Shown piece by piece: positions 46,001 through 56,505 of a DNA stretch of 64,000 bases. The stretch spans positions 1 through 64,000 of the forward strand of contig JADWQD010000017.1 in the NCBI GenBank assembly GCA_016110215.1, read 5' to 3'. A program made the translations under genes and the position numbers. Below the pieces are notes generated by a model that saw only the letters and a program-made list of their open reading frames with translations, made no database searches and was not told the DNA's origin. Source of the DNA: Capronia americana. Taxonomy: Eukaryota > Ascomycota > Eurotiomycetes > Chaetothyriales > Herpotrichiellaceae. Numbering within the stretch: the first letter of the stretch is position 1; each line of letters begins with the position of its first letter.

Positions 46001-46194
46001 TGTGTTGGGTTCGTGCTGTCATCGGATGTTGGATCAGGGAAGGTGGATTGGGGAAGATGGGCGAAGAGAGACTCGGATGGAGCGGACTACAGGAACGCCG
46101 AAGCGACAAACAGATCAAGCTGCAGTGGGTGACCGTCGGCAGATTCGGCGGCGATGGCGACGGAGCGAGTAGAGGGGGTTCGAAGCACTCATGA
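43024..46194 (+). CDS. plkA: polo-like kinase (Plk1/Cdc5 type)
   Basis: Single-exon frame of 1056 residues. The kinase domain at about 60-320 has GRKLGKGGFAVCFEG (P-loop), FALKVVKAK (ATP lysine), VIHRDLKMGNIFL (catalytic loop), IGDFGLAA and TTLCGTPNYIAPE (activation loop with the phosphorylatable Thr). A linker of about 400 disordered residues follows. Polo box 1 begins near 738 (WVDYSTRHGIAYILTDGTVG) and polo box 2 near 880 (HFIHFYQRVGNVTVWRFADG), with the FGKYM motif between them. The protein drives mitotic entry, spindle and septation events. The linker is long compared with yeast Cdc5 (705 residues), as is usual in moulds. The C-terminal tail after the second box is about 100 residues. 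Confidence 0.97.
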   Translation: MEVLSPRSANLPMAPPKATKRPKPESRPKPEEKPTNPDRIDDRWRPPTSITEPGSSPETYIMGRKLGKGGFAVCFEGKSKTTSEVFALKVVKAKVEQKKMMEKFRTELQIHAKMHHPNIVEFLRAFTIDEHTYVVLQMCPNGSLTEMVKARTCLSLPEVRRYMIQICGGVKYMHKRSVIHRDLKMGNIFLDTRMNIKIGDFGLAAVMADEHDRRTTLCGTPNYIAPEILSKSSNRGHDNKVDTWAIGVICYAMLMGTPPFQSKTQQEIYTKLRTLEYEWKIDSKNYIPQPAKDFVASCLNLNSAERPEMDELVEHEFFTMGAIADMLDISCLSKKPLWLENADPRGDKVVSGYGIGHSRICRECGVGIGSDGRPRAGVGVGVNISTLVEIEAENREGCAPVVPLPSGTLYKQFSDAHAEWTSRQKHPLLPSRVRSRKPIADKAEQSAASAASSAEDELLPNPAARAPSSMPVTASRPVQSFAAQQRQQALPAGAIRRVLVDPEDVDGPKEPQPTGLPIQALLRERPLRAATIRTTRSTTMREPTSEISKTLPRSKTAPDAVGDIARQSADQARPESRRVKSGTAGLPLRSEDKLGRSIQRPAAPGQTMLIRPGSSSSGSLGALADVATRVLQPTTANDRNIAPVISDKEQRSVRGLPHSRAASRLEPNLQSSSPKPQPRIITRADQASLVPNSSSAAVLHSLQDLHTTLDPRGILDKRPRSAYGTRKIRPRSSYPRVDKWVDYSTRHGIAYILTDGTVGMVLKTSEDNKMPSSCVVVRNASTHTIKRAKGLEYQFVPQGPDAEDVEFYEQSDYAMGMFRLDVPASTFLLDLNAHPNQVAAANAIQATLSGSEAERMKEVALLDKFGKYMNKQGGHGATSGRKSKHFIHFYQRVGNVTVWRFADGGLQFNFPDHTKITVHKQGSGTGAEDSHWQVNCVYLMPTDAVGLANHGIVSSEAMERRDELSLPLEDIMADSLRRSEMEIVRTNEVKEKLCWVRAVIGCWIREGGLGKMGEERLGWSGLQERRSDKQIKLQWVTVGRFGGDGDGASRGGSKHS

Positions 46195-46497
46195 TGGAGG
46201 AGTTTGGTGTCGACGTTTCGTCTAGGCCTCACTGAGCGTTGGCGTTATTGAGGGCGTATGCATTGAAGCAGTATGACTACCTGGCACTTGTACGATGATA
46301 CGGCATAGATTGTTGCATGCTCAGCGAATTTCGGGTCCCTGGAGTCTGGCCGATTGGATTACTCATGACAGTTTTTCGCATACCGTTTATCTCCGACAAA
46401 CCTCAGATTGCGCCACATCCTGGCGTTATTCACAATACTTTCCTCCCCCCTGCGAGTCACAGTATCTATATCACCCTTTCTTGGCCCCTTCGGCATT

Positions 46498-46523
46498 CAG
46501 TCAGTCAGTCAGTCAGTCAGTCA
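46498..46523. repeat. (CAGT)6 tetranucleotide repeat
   Basis: A short run of CAGT about 100 bases before the dehydrogenase start, probably in its leader. Confidence 0.92.
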
Positions 46524-46624
46524 CCTGCTGTAGTTGCACCCTTCTCGAACCCTCGCATTCCCCCATTTTCGCATTCCTCTTACCTCCCCGTGAACCGCAT
46601 TCTGCGCCTCGGCCATCTGCGACA

Positions 46625-48353
46625 ATGGGCGGCGGTCCGGATAAAGAACATCTCCTCATCGTCCTCTGGGAACCCGAGCCCAAGCACATCACGGCCGAGA
46701 TCAAACGACGGTTCCCCTACATTGAGATTACGTACCTGCAGCTGGACTTGTCGTCGAATCCATGGGGTGGTGATATGACAAAGGGTGTGCCTACAGGTCA
46801 GTACTTATTACCACGTCTCTGTGGCCCCCCCGATGCTACGGTAGATTGGACTATTCTCAGCGTTTGAGAAGCGGCGGAACGGAAGCGGATTGCTTCGCGC
46901 ATGGTCCCTGTCGGTAAGCCTTTGGGTGGTTTTTCGTTCTGCTATAGTGCGCTATATGTGAGGAGGGTCAGGGTGAGGGTGAGGGTTGTGAAGTTTTTTA
47001 GGAGAGGTTTTCTTTGGTGCGCTGTCAAAGTTGTCTGGGGAGGGGATCTTTCTCTTTGGTTCTCTATGAACTTTTCACGACGTGTGCTGATTGTGATTGT
47101 GTTGGGCCGGTAAAGAACTATGGAAAACGGCCACCATCCTGATCACTCTCGGATCTCTTCCTGCTAAACCAGAAGATGCTCCAAAGTAGGTCTCTCTCTC
47201 TCCCCCCCTCTCTGGTATCCCTCAGGCCGACATCTGCCCACGCTAATCTCTGCAGCCTCAAATTGATCCATCTCTTCTCCGCGGGCGTCGACCACTACAC
47301 CAACCACCCCATCTTCACCGACAGCGACATCCCCATCACCACCAGTTCGGGCATCCACGGGCCACCGATCTCGGAATGGATCATCATGGCCACGTTGGTG
47401 GCCAGCAAGCACTACAATGTGCTCTACGAGGGACAGAAGGCGCATCAGTGGAAGCATGATCGGAAACTCCTGATGGGTGTGACGGATTGGGTGGGCAAAA
47501 CGGTAGGCGTTGCTGGGTACGGAAGTATAGGGCGACAAGGTGAGTGCGCGCCTTGCTTCCCCACGAGTTGAGGGAGCGCAGTTGTCGCCCGAAGCTATGC
47601 TAACAATCCTCTCTCTTCTTTTTCTTGTTTGAAGCCGCCAGAGTCTTCCATGCCATGGGAGCTCATGTGCACGCTTACACGGCCGGACCACGCTCCACAG
47701 CAGGTACGTACATAACTGGCCACTGGGCTCGTTATTAATCACCCTGGGCATACGGTGTAGACTGTGTATGTTGTATGCTGTGACCCTGACACTGACGCTG
47801 ACGCCGGTGTCATGTACCAGAATCCCGAAAAGACAGAGGCTACATCGTCCCCGGCACGGGCGATCCCGATGGCACCGTCCCTCGGGCGTGGTATTCAGGC
47901 ACCACGAAAGCCAGCCTACATACCTTCCTCGCCTCCGGGCTGGACGCCCTGATCATCGCGCTCCCGCTCACGCCGGCGACGCGCCATCTGTTCAGCACCG
48001 AGGAGTTCGAAATTTTAAGCAAGAGTAACCCGCCCGCAGACCAGCCGAATAAGAAGTCAAAGTCGGCGTTCCTCATCAACATCGCGAGAGGCGGGCTGAT
48101 CGACCAGCCCGCGCTGGTCAAGGCTCTGAACGACGACGTGCTGGTCGGGGCGGCGTTGGATGTCGCCGATCCGGAACCCCTTCCTGAGACCGATCCGCTG
48201 TGGAGTGCGAAGAACACGATCCTCACGCCTCACGTCAGTGGGTTGGGCAAGGAGTATGGTGACCGAGCGTATGATTTGTTCATCACGAACTGGGAGAGGC
48301 GCGAACGCGGAGAACCGATGTTCAATGTCGTAGATAGGAAGAAGGGGTATTGA
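46625..48353 (+). CDS. D-isomer 2-hydroxyacid dehydrogenase
   Basis: Five exons (46625-46796, 47116-47185, 47256-47539, 47635-47703, 47821-48353) close to 375 residues. The family marks are TVGVAGYGSIGRQ (NAD loop, split by an intron just after), LINIARGGLIDQPALVKAL with the catalytic Arg, VGAALDVADPEPLPETDPLW with the catalytic Glu, and LTPHVSG with the catalytic His. The enzyme should reduce a 2-oxoacid or oxidise a D-2-hydroxyacid with NAD(P) in the cytosol. The first intron is unusually long for this window (319 bases) but joins PT|ELWKTATIL exactly as expected for the family. Substrate uncertain (glyoxylate or hydroxypyruvate type possible). Confidence 0.94.
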
Positions 48354-49397
48354 TTCGGAGACCTCAGGTGGCCTTGCTTCAAGGATTGCGTATTAGAATA
48401 CTGTAACTATTGCAGCCATTCAATAGAAGGTACCTTTCTAGATATTGTGCGGAAGCGGGGCCAATGTCTGAGTAGTTGGTTTCGGTCTCTCTCGTCATTT
48501 CTTCCTGAGTATTCTGTGCACAGTGGTTATTTCTCTCCAATGAAATCCGCGATAACGAAGAACCTGTGTAATTGAGAACCGGGACAGTCGAGCAGCACGC
48601 GAGGAACACAAGTACTTGTCGATTCGTAACAACTCAGCGGACCTCTCGGTCGCGCATTTCGGACACTGCCAATCATAACTTTCTTGATATTCGAAAATGA
48701 CACTCAATTCGGACTCGCTCGTGGTTCGTGACTATATCCCGGAATGATTTGATTCCGGGGCTGCTGCATAAAATGTTGATATCGGGGTCAGACTTATGAA
48801 TGAGGTAGCGTTGGCATCGAATCGCTTCGTGGCCCTGGATCGCCTCTCGGGAAGACACGAAGAAAGGCATTCTTGTAGGTCCTATCGAGTATATGACAGC
48901 TTGGCTAATGTAACTAACTCTTCTTTGAGTCGTTGACTGGGTGCGGACCTGGCCAGGAGGAGATTGATGCGAAATTGATTGTTCGCAGCTCCCGCCGAGC
49001 ATCCTCGAAAAAGAAACAGTAGGTCGAGAGTAGGCCACCTGTTGCTGCGATAGGGCGAATAGAGCTGTTTGGGATAAGTCAACGTCAGAGGCCTGGTAAC
49101 AAGCAATGAAGCAACGCTTATTACTTCTCAGATGGCCATACGTCCCACTGGGACGCTGGGACGCGACTTACCCTGCCCTGTGTGGAACTGGTGCAAAAGC
49201 GTAACAATTGCCATCTGATACATGAGATCCTGATACAGTCGTGATAATTTGTCAGAGTGAATTGGCTATTTGACCTTTTCCATCGTATGACACTGAGTAG
49301 TTGAAACCGTTCTCGTTTGCGACCAAGGTGAGGCTTTAGCTCCTGAATGAGCCAAGTTTCCTGTTCCTTATTTCCTCAAGGAAAACGGCGGAAAAGC
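48354..49397. other. convergent intergenic region, 1 kb
   Basis: It lies between the dehydrogenase and the ankyrin-CorA gene, which converge. Only short frames without protein character are seen. Confidence 0.55.
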
Positions 49398-52300
49398 CTA
49401 AACTCCTTCGTTCGTGCGTTGCTGAGTATCGCGAGTTGATTTTCGGCCTCTGACCACACTTTTGAGACCTTCCCAGACGCTGCTACGACGAGCTGAAATC
49501 TCTTCGTTGAGCCTCTTTTCGCCAACCACCGCCTCTGTCTTCGATGGTCCCTGCCCTTGAACTTCATGCGCGGGTCCGGCTGTCATAATCGTCGAAGTTT
49601 GACTGTGGCTTGAATTCTGGGATGGTCCGAAGCCCCCCTTCGTCTCAGATATGTCTCCATTCCCAGCGGAGTTTGTGGGCATCTTCCGGTCCGGCAAGTG
49701 GCGTGAAGGGTTCTGCTGATTTCCCACACCAGTGGACTTGCGCATTAAGCGTTTTATCATGCCAATTGACGACTTGAACCTGGAAAGATAAAACGTAGGA
49801 ATGACCAGGAGCAAAAAGATGCCGAACGCGGTAAGAACTGCCACAGATGTTAATTGCACCATTCCCGCAAAGTTTCAGTGACGGTACTAACATATGATGG
49901 GGAAAATCCAGCTCCCTTTGTACAGGAGGTTATTGCCATTATGCGGAAACACGTTGACGTTCAATGCGAAGAGGGACGTCAAGAACGAGAGAGGTAGCTG
50001 TGGAAGGTCCGAAGGTCAGCACGGTCGTGGAGAGTTCATTGCTCACCCGAACTTACAAACAGGATCGTGACGATCGTGAAGACCATCAACGTCTTTCCTT
50101 GCTGCATCGTTTCTTTCGTTAGACTTTGTGCCTCCTTCGCCTCTATAAGGCTGGCTTCGTTTTGCTCGAGTCCTATAATTGAATCGATCTGGCGTGGCTG
50201 TCAGCGTTATCACAAATATCGAGTGTGGGCTGCAAACGCTCACAGAATCCTGAATTCGCTTTGCTGTCTTCTCCATTTCGTCAACGTCGTCAATGTAATC
50301 CGTGATATCGCGTGACTCGTAAGGCCCTTTTCCTTTCTCTTCTTCGGTTTTGCGCTGGGAGGCTTCGGGTGCTCCCGACGTCGTCTGTTCATGCGAAGGA
50401 GGAAGCCTGTCCCATACAATTCTCTGTTGTTGCAGCAAAAAGCGAAGAATTCCAAGTTCGTCACGGACGTCCTTCACTTCCCTGAGAAGCTTGGAGGCGG
50501 CGTGGATCGATTTATAGGCTTGCAGGTGCTCTAAAGTTCCTGAAGTTCCGCCCTTGTTGCTGCTGTTGTTATCGCTTCCCTCTTCGACGAGCTTGTCTCT
50601 GTGGTCTTGTTTGCCTTTGCTGATTGCCTCGTCGATTACCGAACTGCCAGCATTCGAGTCTTGCTTTTCTTTCTTTTTCAAATTGTTCACCCTGCGCTCG
50701 ACCTTTTCCACAAAGCTATGCAACAATCGGCTTTCACTCTCCGTCTACGAATTATTAGAGATCCTCCAGAATCCGGGCTTCGTGAAATGGGATGAAATTG
50801 AACTTACCATCTCATTCAGTTGGTGAGCGAACATCTGACGAGGCGAATATTTCGAGTTGAGAGCCTTGGTGACGCGCGACTCCGTATCCCCGACCGAAAC
50901 AGCCGATTTGGCTGGAGATCCAGCGCTTGTGTTACGTTCTGGCTTTTCCCAGGTCGGATGGTTGATGGATCTGATAGCATACCACGCAATCAATTTACTC
51001 ATCTCGTCAACATTCGTGGGGGGTTTGTGGCGATTTGCCGTCTCCATTTTCTGTGTTTCCCGAATGTGCTTCAACACCCCCTCCACAAGCAGGTCACCTT
51101 CCGCATCGCATCTGTGTGTGGAGCAGGAGACGATGGTCACTGGAAGAAAGTCTCTCAGTGAGTTTTCCCTGAAGACATTTCGTATATAACTCTACCTTCA
51201 TCAATGACCCATAGCCAAAGCTGATCTACGCGCAAGATTTCGAAACTTTCTCCTCGCTGGTCTGGTTTCCGTTGTAATTGCTTGTCGATGAATTTGGTCA
51301 CAATTTGGTCACAATCGCGTTCCTCGGTGTGTTCGGCAGCGTAGTAGTAGAACTGGTCCAGTGTCCTTGAATGATATACTTCACTGGGATATGTCTTCTT
51401 TAACCACTTGTCCTTGACCTCCCATTCAAGAGGTTCTCTCGCAGCATCGCTAGGAGTCTTGGTATACTTCGACCCAAGGATGATGTAGGGCATCTAGGGG
51501 GAGAGAATCAGCACTGTAGTGCGGCCCAGCTAACAAACTTCCATACGTATAGCGCCACTCGCCACGTGTCTTTCTTCTGGGCCTTCTTCTTCGAGCTTGC
51601 TGAATCTTGTACAACAGGCTTCTGCGTCGTTGATTGCGACCGTTCGTTGTGAGCCTCATCAGGAGGGTCTGGTGGCAGAATCTTTTCCCTCTGTCGTAGC
51701 TAGATATTAGCTATGCAGAGAACCGACATTTCAGGTGCAACACAACGCACCGAGCACCATGGTCTCATGTAGGGTGTTTGTGATGAGGTCTCAGGGAGAT
51801 CGTGCAGACTTTTTTCTAGGAATTTGATCGTGCCGGAGTGCTGACGCTTCCTCTCCTCTCTCACTTTCTCTTTCTCGTGAAAGATTTTGTGTGTTAGGTC
51901 CTGTGCCATCCAATCAGTCCGATACCACTGCCAATCATCTTGGGCTTTGTACCTTCATCCAGGTCGTCTGACAGTGTTAGCTTCTGCCTGAACCTTTGTG
52001 AAAGATGTTCCAGCTTACGCAATTGGCAGGCAGATGTATCCAGCGGAACTCGACCTTCTTTGTCTTGTGTTTTATCTGCTGCCCGTAGCCCGGATCAATG
52101 CGAGTCAGTACCTCAATGGCCTTCTTCATGATCTTCTCCGGTCCAAGGTCCTTGTTGTAGATAACGTCGTCCACTGTGCGAGACTGGCGCAGGAATTCCA
52201 CTCTCTCGTCCCGCCTGTAAAAGTCGACCAAGGAGGCGAAGAATTTCCCGGAGATCTCCTCTTCAAAGGTCTCTGGGCGCGAGGGATGCTGGGTATTCGG

Positions 52301-54337
52301 CACTGGTTCGTTTGCTTCTTCAAGAAAAGGTGGGTCTCTCAGAATATCGACTGTTATCGAGTAGTCAATTTGACTTTCGGGATCTTTCTCAGTTCTTCGC
52401 TTGGTGGTTCGCTCGGTGGCTCGCTCGGTGAATCTCGAGATTGGCTGTTTGCCTTCCATCTTCCGGTCACCAGGTTTGCGGGTGGGAATTCTACCTGGCT
52501 TCCCATCTTCCTCCCCAGGGTTCCCCCTTCTTTCTGTTTTTTCCTGTGTTGGTGCTTGAAGTAGTTTTCTCCTCTCCTCTGCGACGTCTAAAGCTTCTTT
52601 TCTCTTGCCCTCGCTCTGCCAGCCGTTCCGAATGAGCTTCCATACTATGACATACATACCCAAGTATGCGGCCCACTGCAAGACGGTGTATTTGTCTTCA
52701 GGTTTATTTCCAGATGGGAGATTTGCCTCCTGTTTCAGCAGCTCTCGGAGCCTTTCGTGCCCCCTATTCGTTGCGTCCCCATTCGCTGCGTGCCAAACAA
52801 AATCTGCTTCCTTCTCCAAGTCTGTTCTGCTGAGCTTTTGCCAACTCATCATGTTGAACAGAAAACGCCAAGTTTCGGGATCCTGTTTCCGGCTAGCCGC
52901 TCGGATCAGCTCAATTCTCCTCCCATCTTCATCTATCTTCCTGAGCAGAAGATCGGTTATCCGCTTGTATGGACTGATTCCGTTGCCTTGACCAGACAAA
53001 TCCATGGGTTCCCGATCTTTTGATTTGACTGACCCTCGATCGTCGGGGCTGGTGTCATTGTTCTCCTCGGTTTCGTTGTTGGTACTGTTGCCCGTATTCT
53101 CTGTCATCCACATTTCAGCGGCTTCGTATAACGGACTCCTTCCGTCCGATGTCGAGATGTTTAGATTTGGGCTAGGATTTTCCCATTCCAGCAAACACTC
53201 CAAGACCTCATAATGCCCCTCTTTCACAGCACAGAACACAGGGGTCAATCCATAATCGTTTTGAGCATTTATTTCTGCCTTCTTCTCGAGGAGCACTTTC
53301 ACGACACCGACATGGTCTAGTAAAGCTGCGAGGTGCAAAGGGGTGTTACCGTGTTCGTCCTTCAGTTCAGTCTTAGAATTGTGGGCTAAGAGGCTTTTAA
53401 CGATGTCGAGATGGCCCTTGTAAGCAGCCCCTGCCAAAGGCGTCATACCATCGCTATCTGCCTCGTCCACGTTAGCATTTTGTTGCAGTAGTAATTCTAC
53501 AACCTTCGAATGCCCCTTCCAAGCAGCCCGTGCCAAAGCGGTATCGCCGTCGTCATCCTTTGCATTGATGTCGAAAAGTTGCACTGGTTCTTTGGGACCG
53601 TCACCTTGGTTGGCTGTGGAATCACCATTCGGTGCGGTCTCGCCTTGATCTTTCGCCAACCGCAGGATCTCTTGCACTATTTCATCATAGCCCAGCCAAG
53701 CTGCTTTGTGCAACGCAGACTCTCCAAACATGTCTATTTCGCTTATGTTCGCATGCTTCTTCAGAAGTTCTTGTACAATATCCAGCGATCCGCCTTGGGC
53801 AGCGATATGCAATGCAGTTGTGCCGTAATCGTCAGCCGCGTCGATATCGATTCCCGGGCGCTCCAAAAACAGTTGCATCATTCTCAATTGCCCACTTTCG
53901 GCAGCCAGATGCAAAACAGTTTCGGACTTCGACGTAACAGCGTCGACTTTGATTTCCGGGCGCTCCAAAAGCATTTCGACCACCTCCAATCGCCCACTTC
54001 TGGTAGCTTTATGCAAAGCAGTCTCCATCATGAATCCGGAGTGGCTGTTAATATCCACTCTGCCCGTTGATAGGACTCGCTCAACTTGAGCCTTGTCGCC
54101 ATTTTCTGCAGCCTGCAGCAGAAATTCAGTAGAATCTTCCTGCGTCAACTCGTCATTATCGTCGGGTGATCCTTGTCCAGCTTCATCCTCTTCCTGGATC
54201 GGGTTACCATCGGAGATAGGATCCGTGCTCTGAGGTTCTGCTGGAGGGGGAAGCGACGTTTCTTGAGCGGGACTTTCTGGGTCAGTGGTATCACCCTCGG
54301 TGGGGTTGGGAGCGACTGATTCGTTCTCCCCGTCCAT
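49398..54337 (-). CDS. ankyrin-repeat protein with CorA-like membrane domain
   Basis: Nine exons (54337-52019, 51927-51751, 51699-51547, 51493-51196, 51139-50808, 50744-50244, 50197-50057, 49997-49892, 49837-49398) close to 1488 residues with every phase matching. After an acidic start, about eight ankyrin repeats occupy residues 90-420 (e.g. GMTPLAGAAYKGHLDIVKSL, HGNTPLHLAALLDHVGVVKV). A conserved middle follows (FRWIHLPANC), then a coiled coil, then two membrane segments at the C terminus: GKTLMVFTIVTILFLPLSFL and WIFPIIFLTAFGIFLLLVIP. This is the fungal ankyrin/CorA-Mg2+-transporter-like architecture. The GMN motif that should follow the first segment reads ALN (SLFALNVNVF), so magnesium transport is doubtful. 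Location: plasma or internal membrane. Confidence 0.93.
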
Positions 54338-56505
54338 GAGAGTCGCAGTTTTCGTCCTTCCAGTTGTAACTGCGCACACTTGAGGGTTTCAGACTACCTG
54401 GCAGAAGGAGTTAAGGCTCATCGTGGTGCCAACCGTGCTTCCTTCCCTTCGTCAGGCGTAGAGCCTTCTAGCTCGTCTCTCGCGATATCAAAAGCCAAAA
54501 CCGCGGAGTTGTGTACAATTATTTGTTCCTTTTGGCGATTGTCAGGCTTTGAAGTTGGGGTAGATTGTTGATGAAGAGACGCCAGCGAGAATTCAGTTGG
54601 TGTATAAACCCTCGGTGCGGGTTAAGGAGATCAGTCGAATCCGCCGTTCGGTAGAACTCGAGGGTATGATGGCCCGCTACTCCTCTGCAGTGATTTGAGA
54701 AGGCTGCATTTGAGCAAGAGGGGCTCTGAGAACCAGATCGAGAGATGCGGCTGAACGAGACCACAGCAAGGCCCACGGTTCAGATAAGAACATGTCAAAC
54801 TTGCAACATAAGGCGGGGCTGGAAGCCATACCTGCATCCCGGGGCGTCCGCACCATACTTGTTCTGCACTCGGTGGCGGGGAACATCACATTAGGCTCGG
54901 CATCTCAGCCATCTGATTGAATGTTATTCAGACGGGCGCATTCGAGGTTCGCTTTTTAGGAGTCTGGAATGCATGATTAATGACACGTGTAACGAGCCGT
55001 CGCCCTTTTCAAAGGCTCGCATGATTTCTTCCTTGGTTCTTTGAGTCGCAGCACCCACCCAGATGTCACCCACCCCGCGGACTGGTTGATAATGCCTTAC
55101 GGGGTACGAGGTAAAGGCGGACAAATCCTCAAGCAATCCCGGGGAGCGTCGAATCATAAGCAACAGGTTGTGTCGACATGAAAAATCGGCCGCTCAAGCT
55201 TTTTCTGCAAAAGCAGCGCCCGACTCCGGTGAGTGAGTATCAGTTTCGGCGTTTGCAAGTTCAGCCTTACTGCGATTAGTACTGTAAACATAAGCAACTC
55301 AACACCCTGCCCAATTACACAGGACTGCTATCGTGTTGCAGGATCAATGTCTGACAGTTAACCACACCTGCCAAGGCCAAGAGCCCTCGAACTTCGGTAT
55401 TGTCCTGGAACGAGATTGTAGTATAATGTCGCGCATGGTATCTATCTACCTAGCTGTAAGGCGGAATGAGAGAAAGAAGGGTGACTGCGTCGCTGTTGGA
55501 AGGTTTGGGGTGGAGACTCGGAGACTCGGAGACTCGGAGCGGCCCGAGCGAGAAGTTGTTCGGAGTTCCGGACACACCACGTGTCGATGAGGGATACAAG
55601 TAATAGTAGTCATGATTCCTGGTCAGTCCTGTAGCAGAAGGAGCATAGTTCATCGGAAAGCTGGCAGCGCATTGCGAAGGACATGCAGCTCGCTCGTGAA
55701 GAGGGATCAGATGAGAGATGTGCTCCTCGGCTCCTTCCTTACACACTGACACATTACCTCCGCATGGATCGGTGTGGTTTGGTACGAACGACGGACTTGG
55801 CCACAATCAATACTCGGTAGGAATGAAGATAAATTGAGGTCTGGAGCTCGAGCGCGCTCTGATGAAACTTGTAGCCTCGATACTCCGTCACGTGCGGTGA
55901 GGGATAAAGAACAGTTCGGTGTCTACTCATATATTATATATCTATACACTATGGTAGTAGCAGCAGCAGCAGCAGTAGTGATATTAACAGATCCCAAGTC
56001 ATAAGTCATTATATAGTACCTCGTAAAGTACTATCCTATACGGAGTCTCTTTAATCCATCATCTCTCGTCACTTCGCACTCGTCACATCGTGCTGTATTT
56101 CCCCCCTTTCCCTTTTCTTTTGTTCTTCGTTTGATCCGATCCGCAGCACTCACTGTTTATCCAAATCAGCGTTCGCAGCCGATGGTGCGCGATACAGTAG
56201 TTGCTGACATTGCAGTGAGGCAGGTAGGCAGGCACATAGGTAGGTAGGCGTTCGTCAGTACAGTAGCATGGTTGGGCCCAAAAGGATCGAGCGCCGTGCT
56301 CGTGAGCCCAGTTCCCCGACCCAATATCCAATTCAATACAGTGCTACAATGTAATTCCAGAGATGCTGACTTTTTTGAACACCAAAATGCCAACATATCA
56401 ACATCCCAACATCCAACATCCCACTGCCATTACATCCTCCATTTTTAAACCGAGAGGTTTCGTCCTTCTTGCGTCTAATTTCATGTGGCGTGGCATTGCG
56501 TTGCG
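54338..56505. other. long intergenic region, 2.2 kb
   Basis: It contains the ankyrin-CorA promoter and the 3' end of the FAD oxidase. Low-complexity patches occur: CAG-type repeats near 55957-55976, and an AGGT/AGGC-rich stretch near 56216-56250. Frames up to 118 codons (55450-55806 minus) have no family features. I see no gene. Confidence 0.5.
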
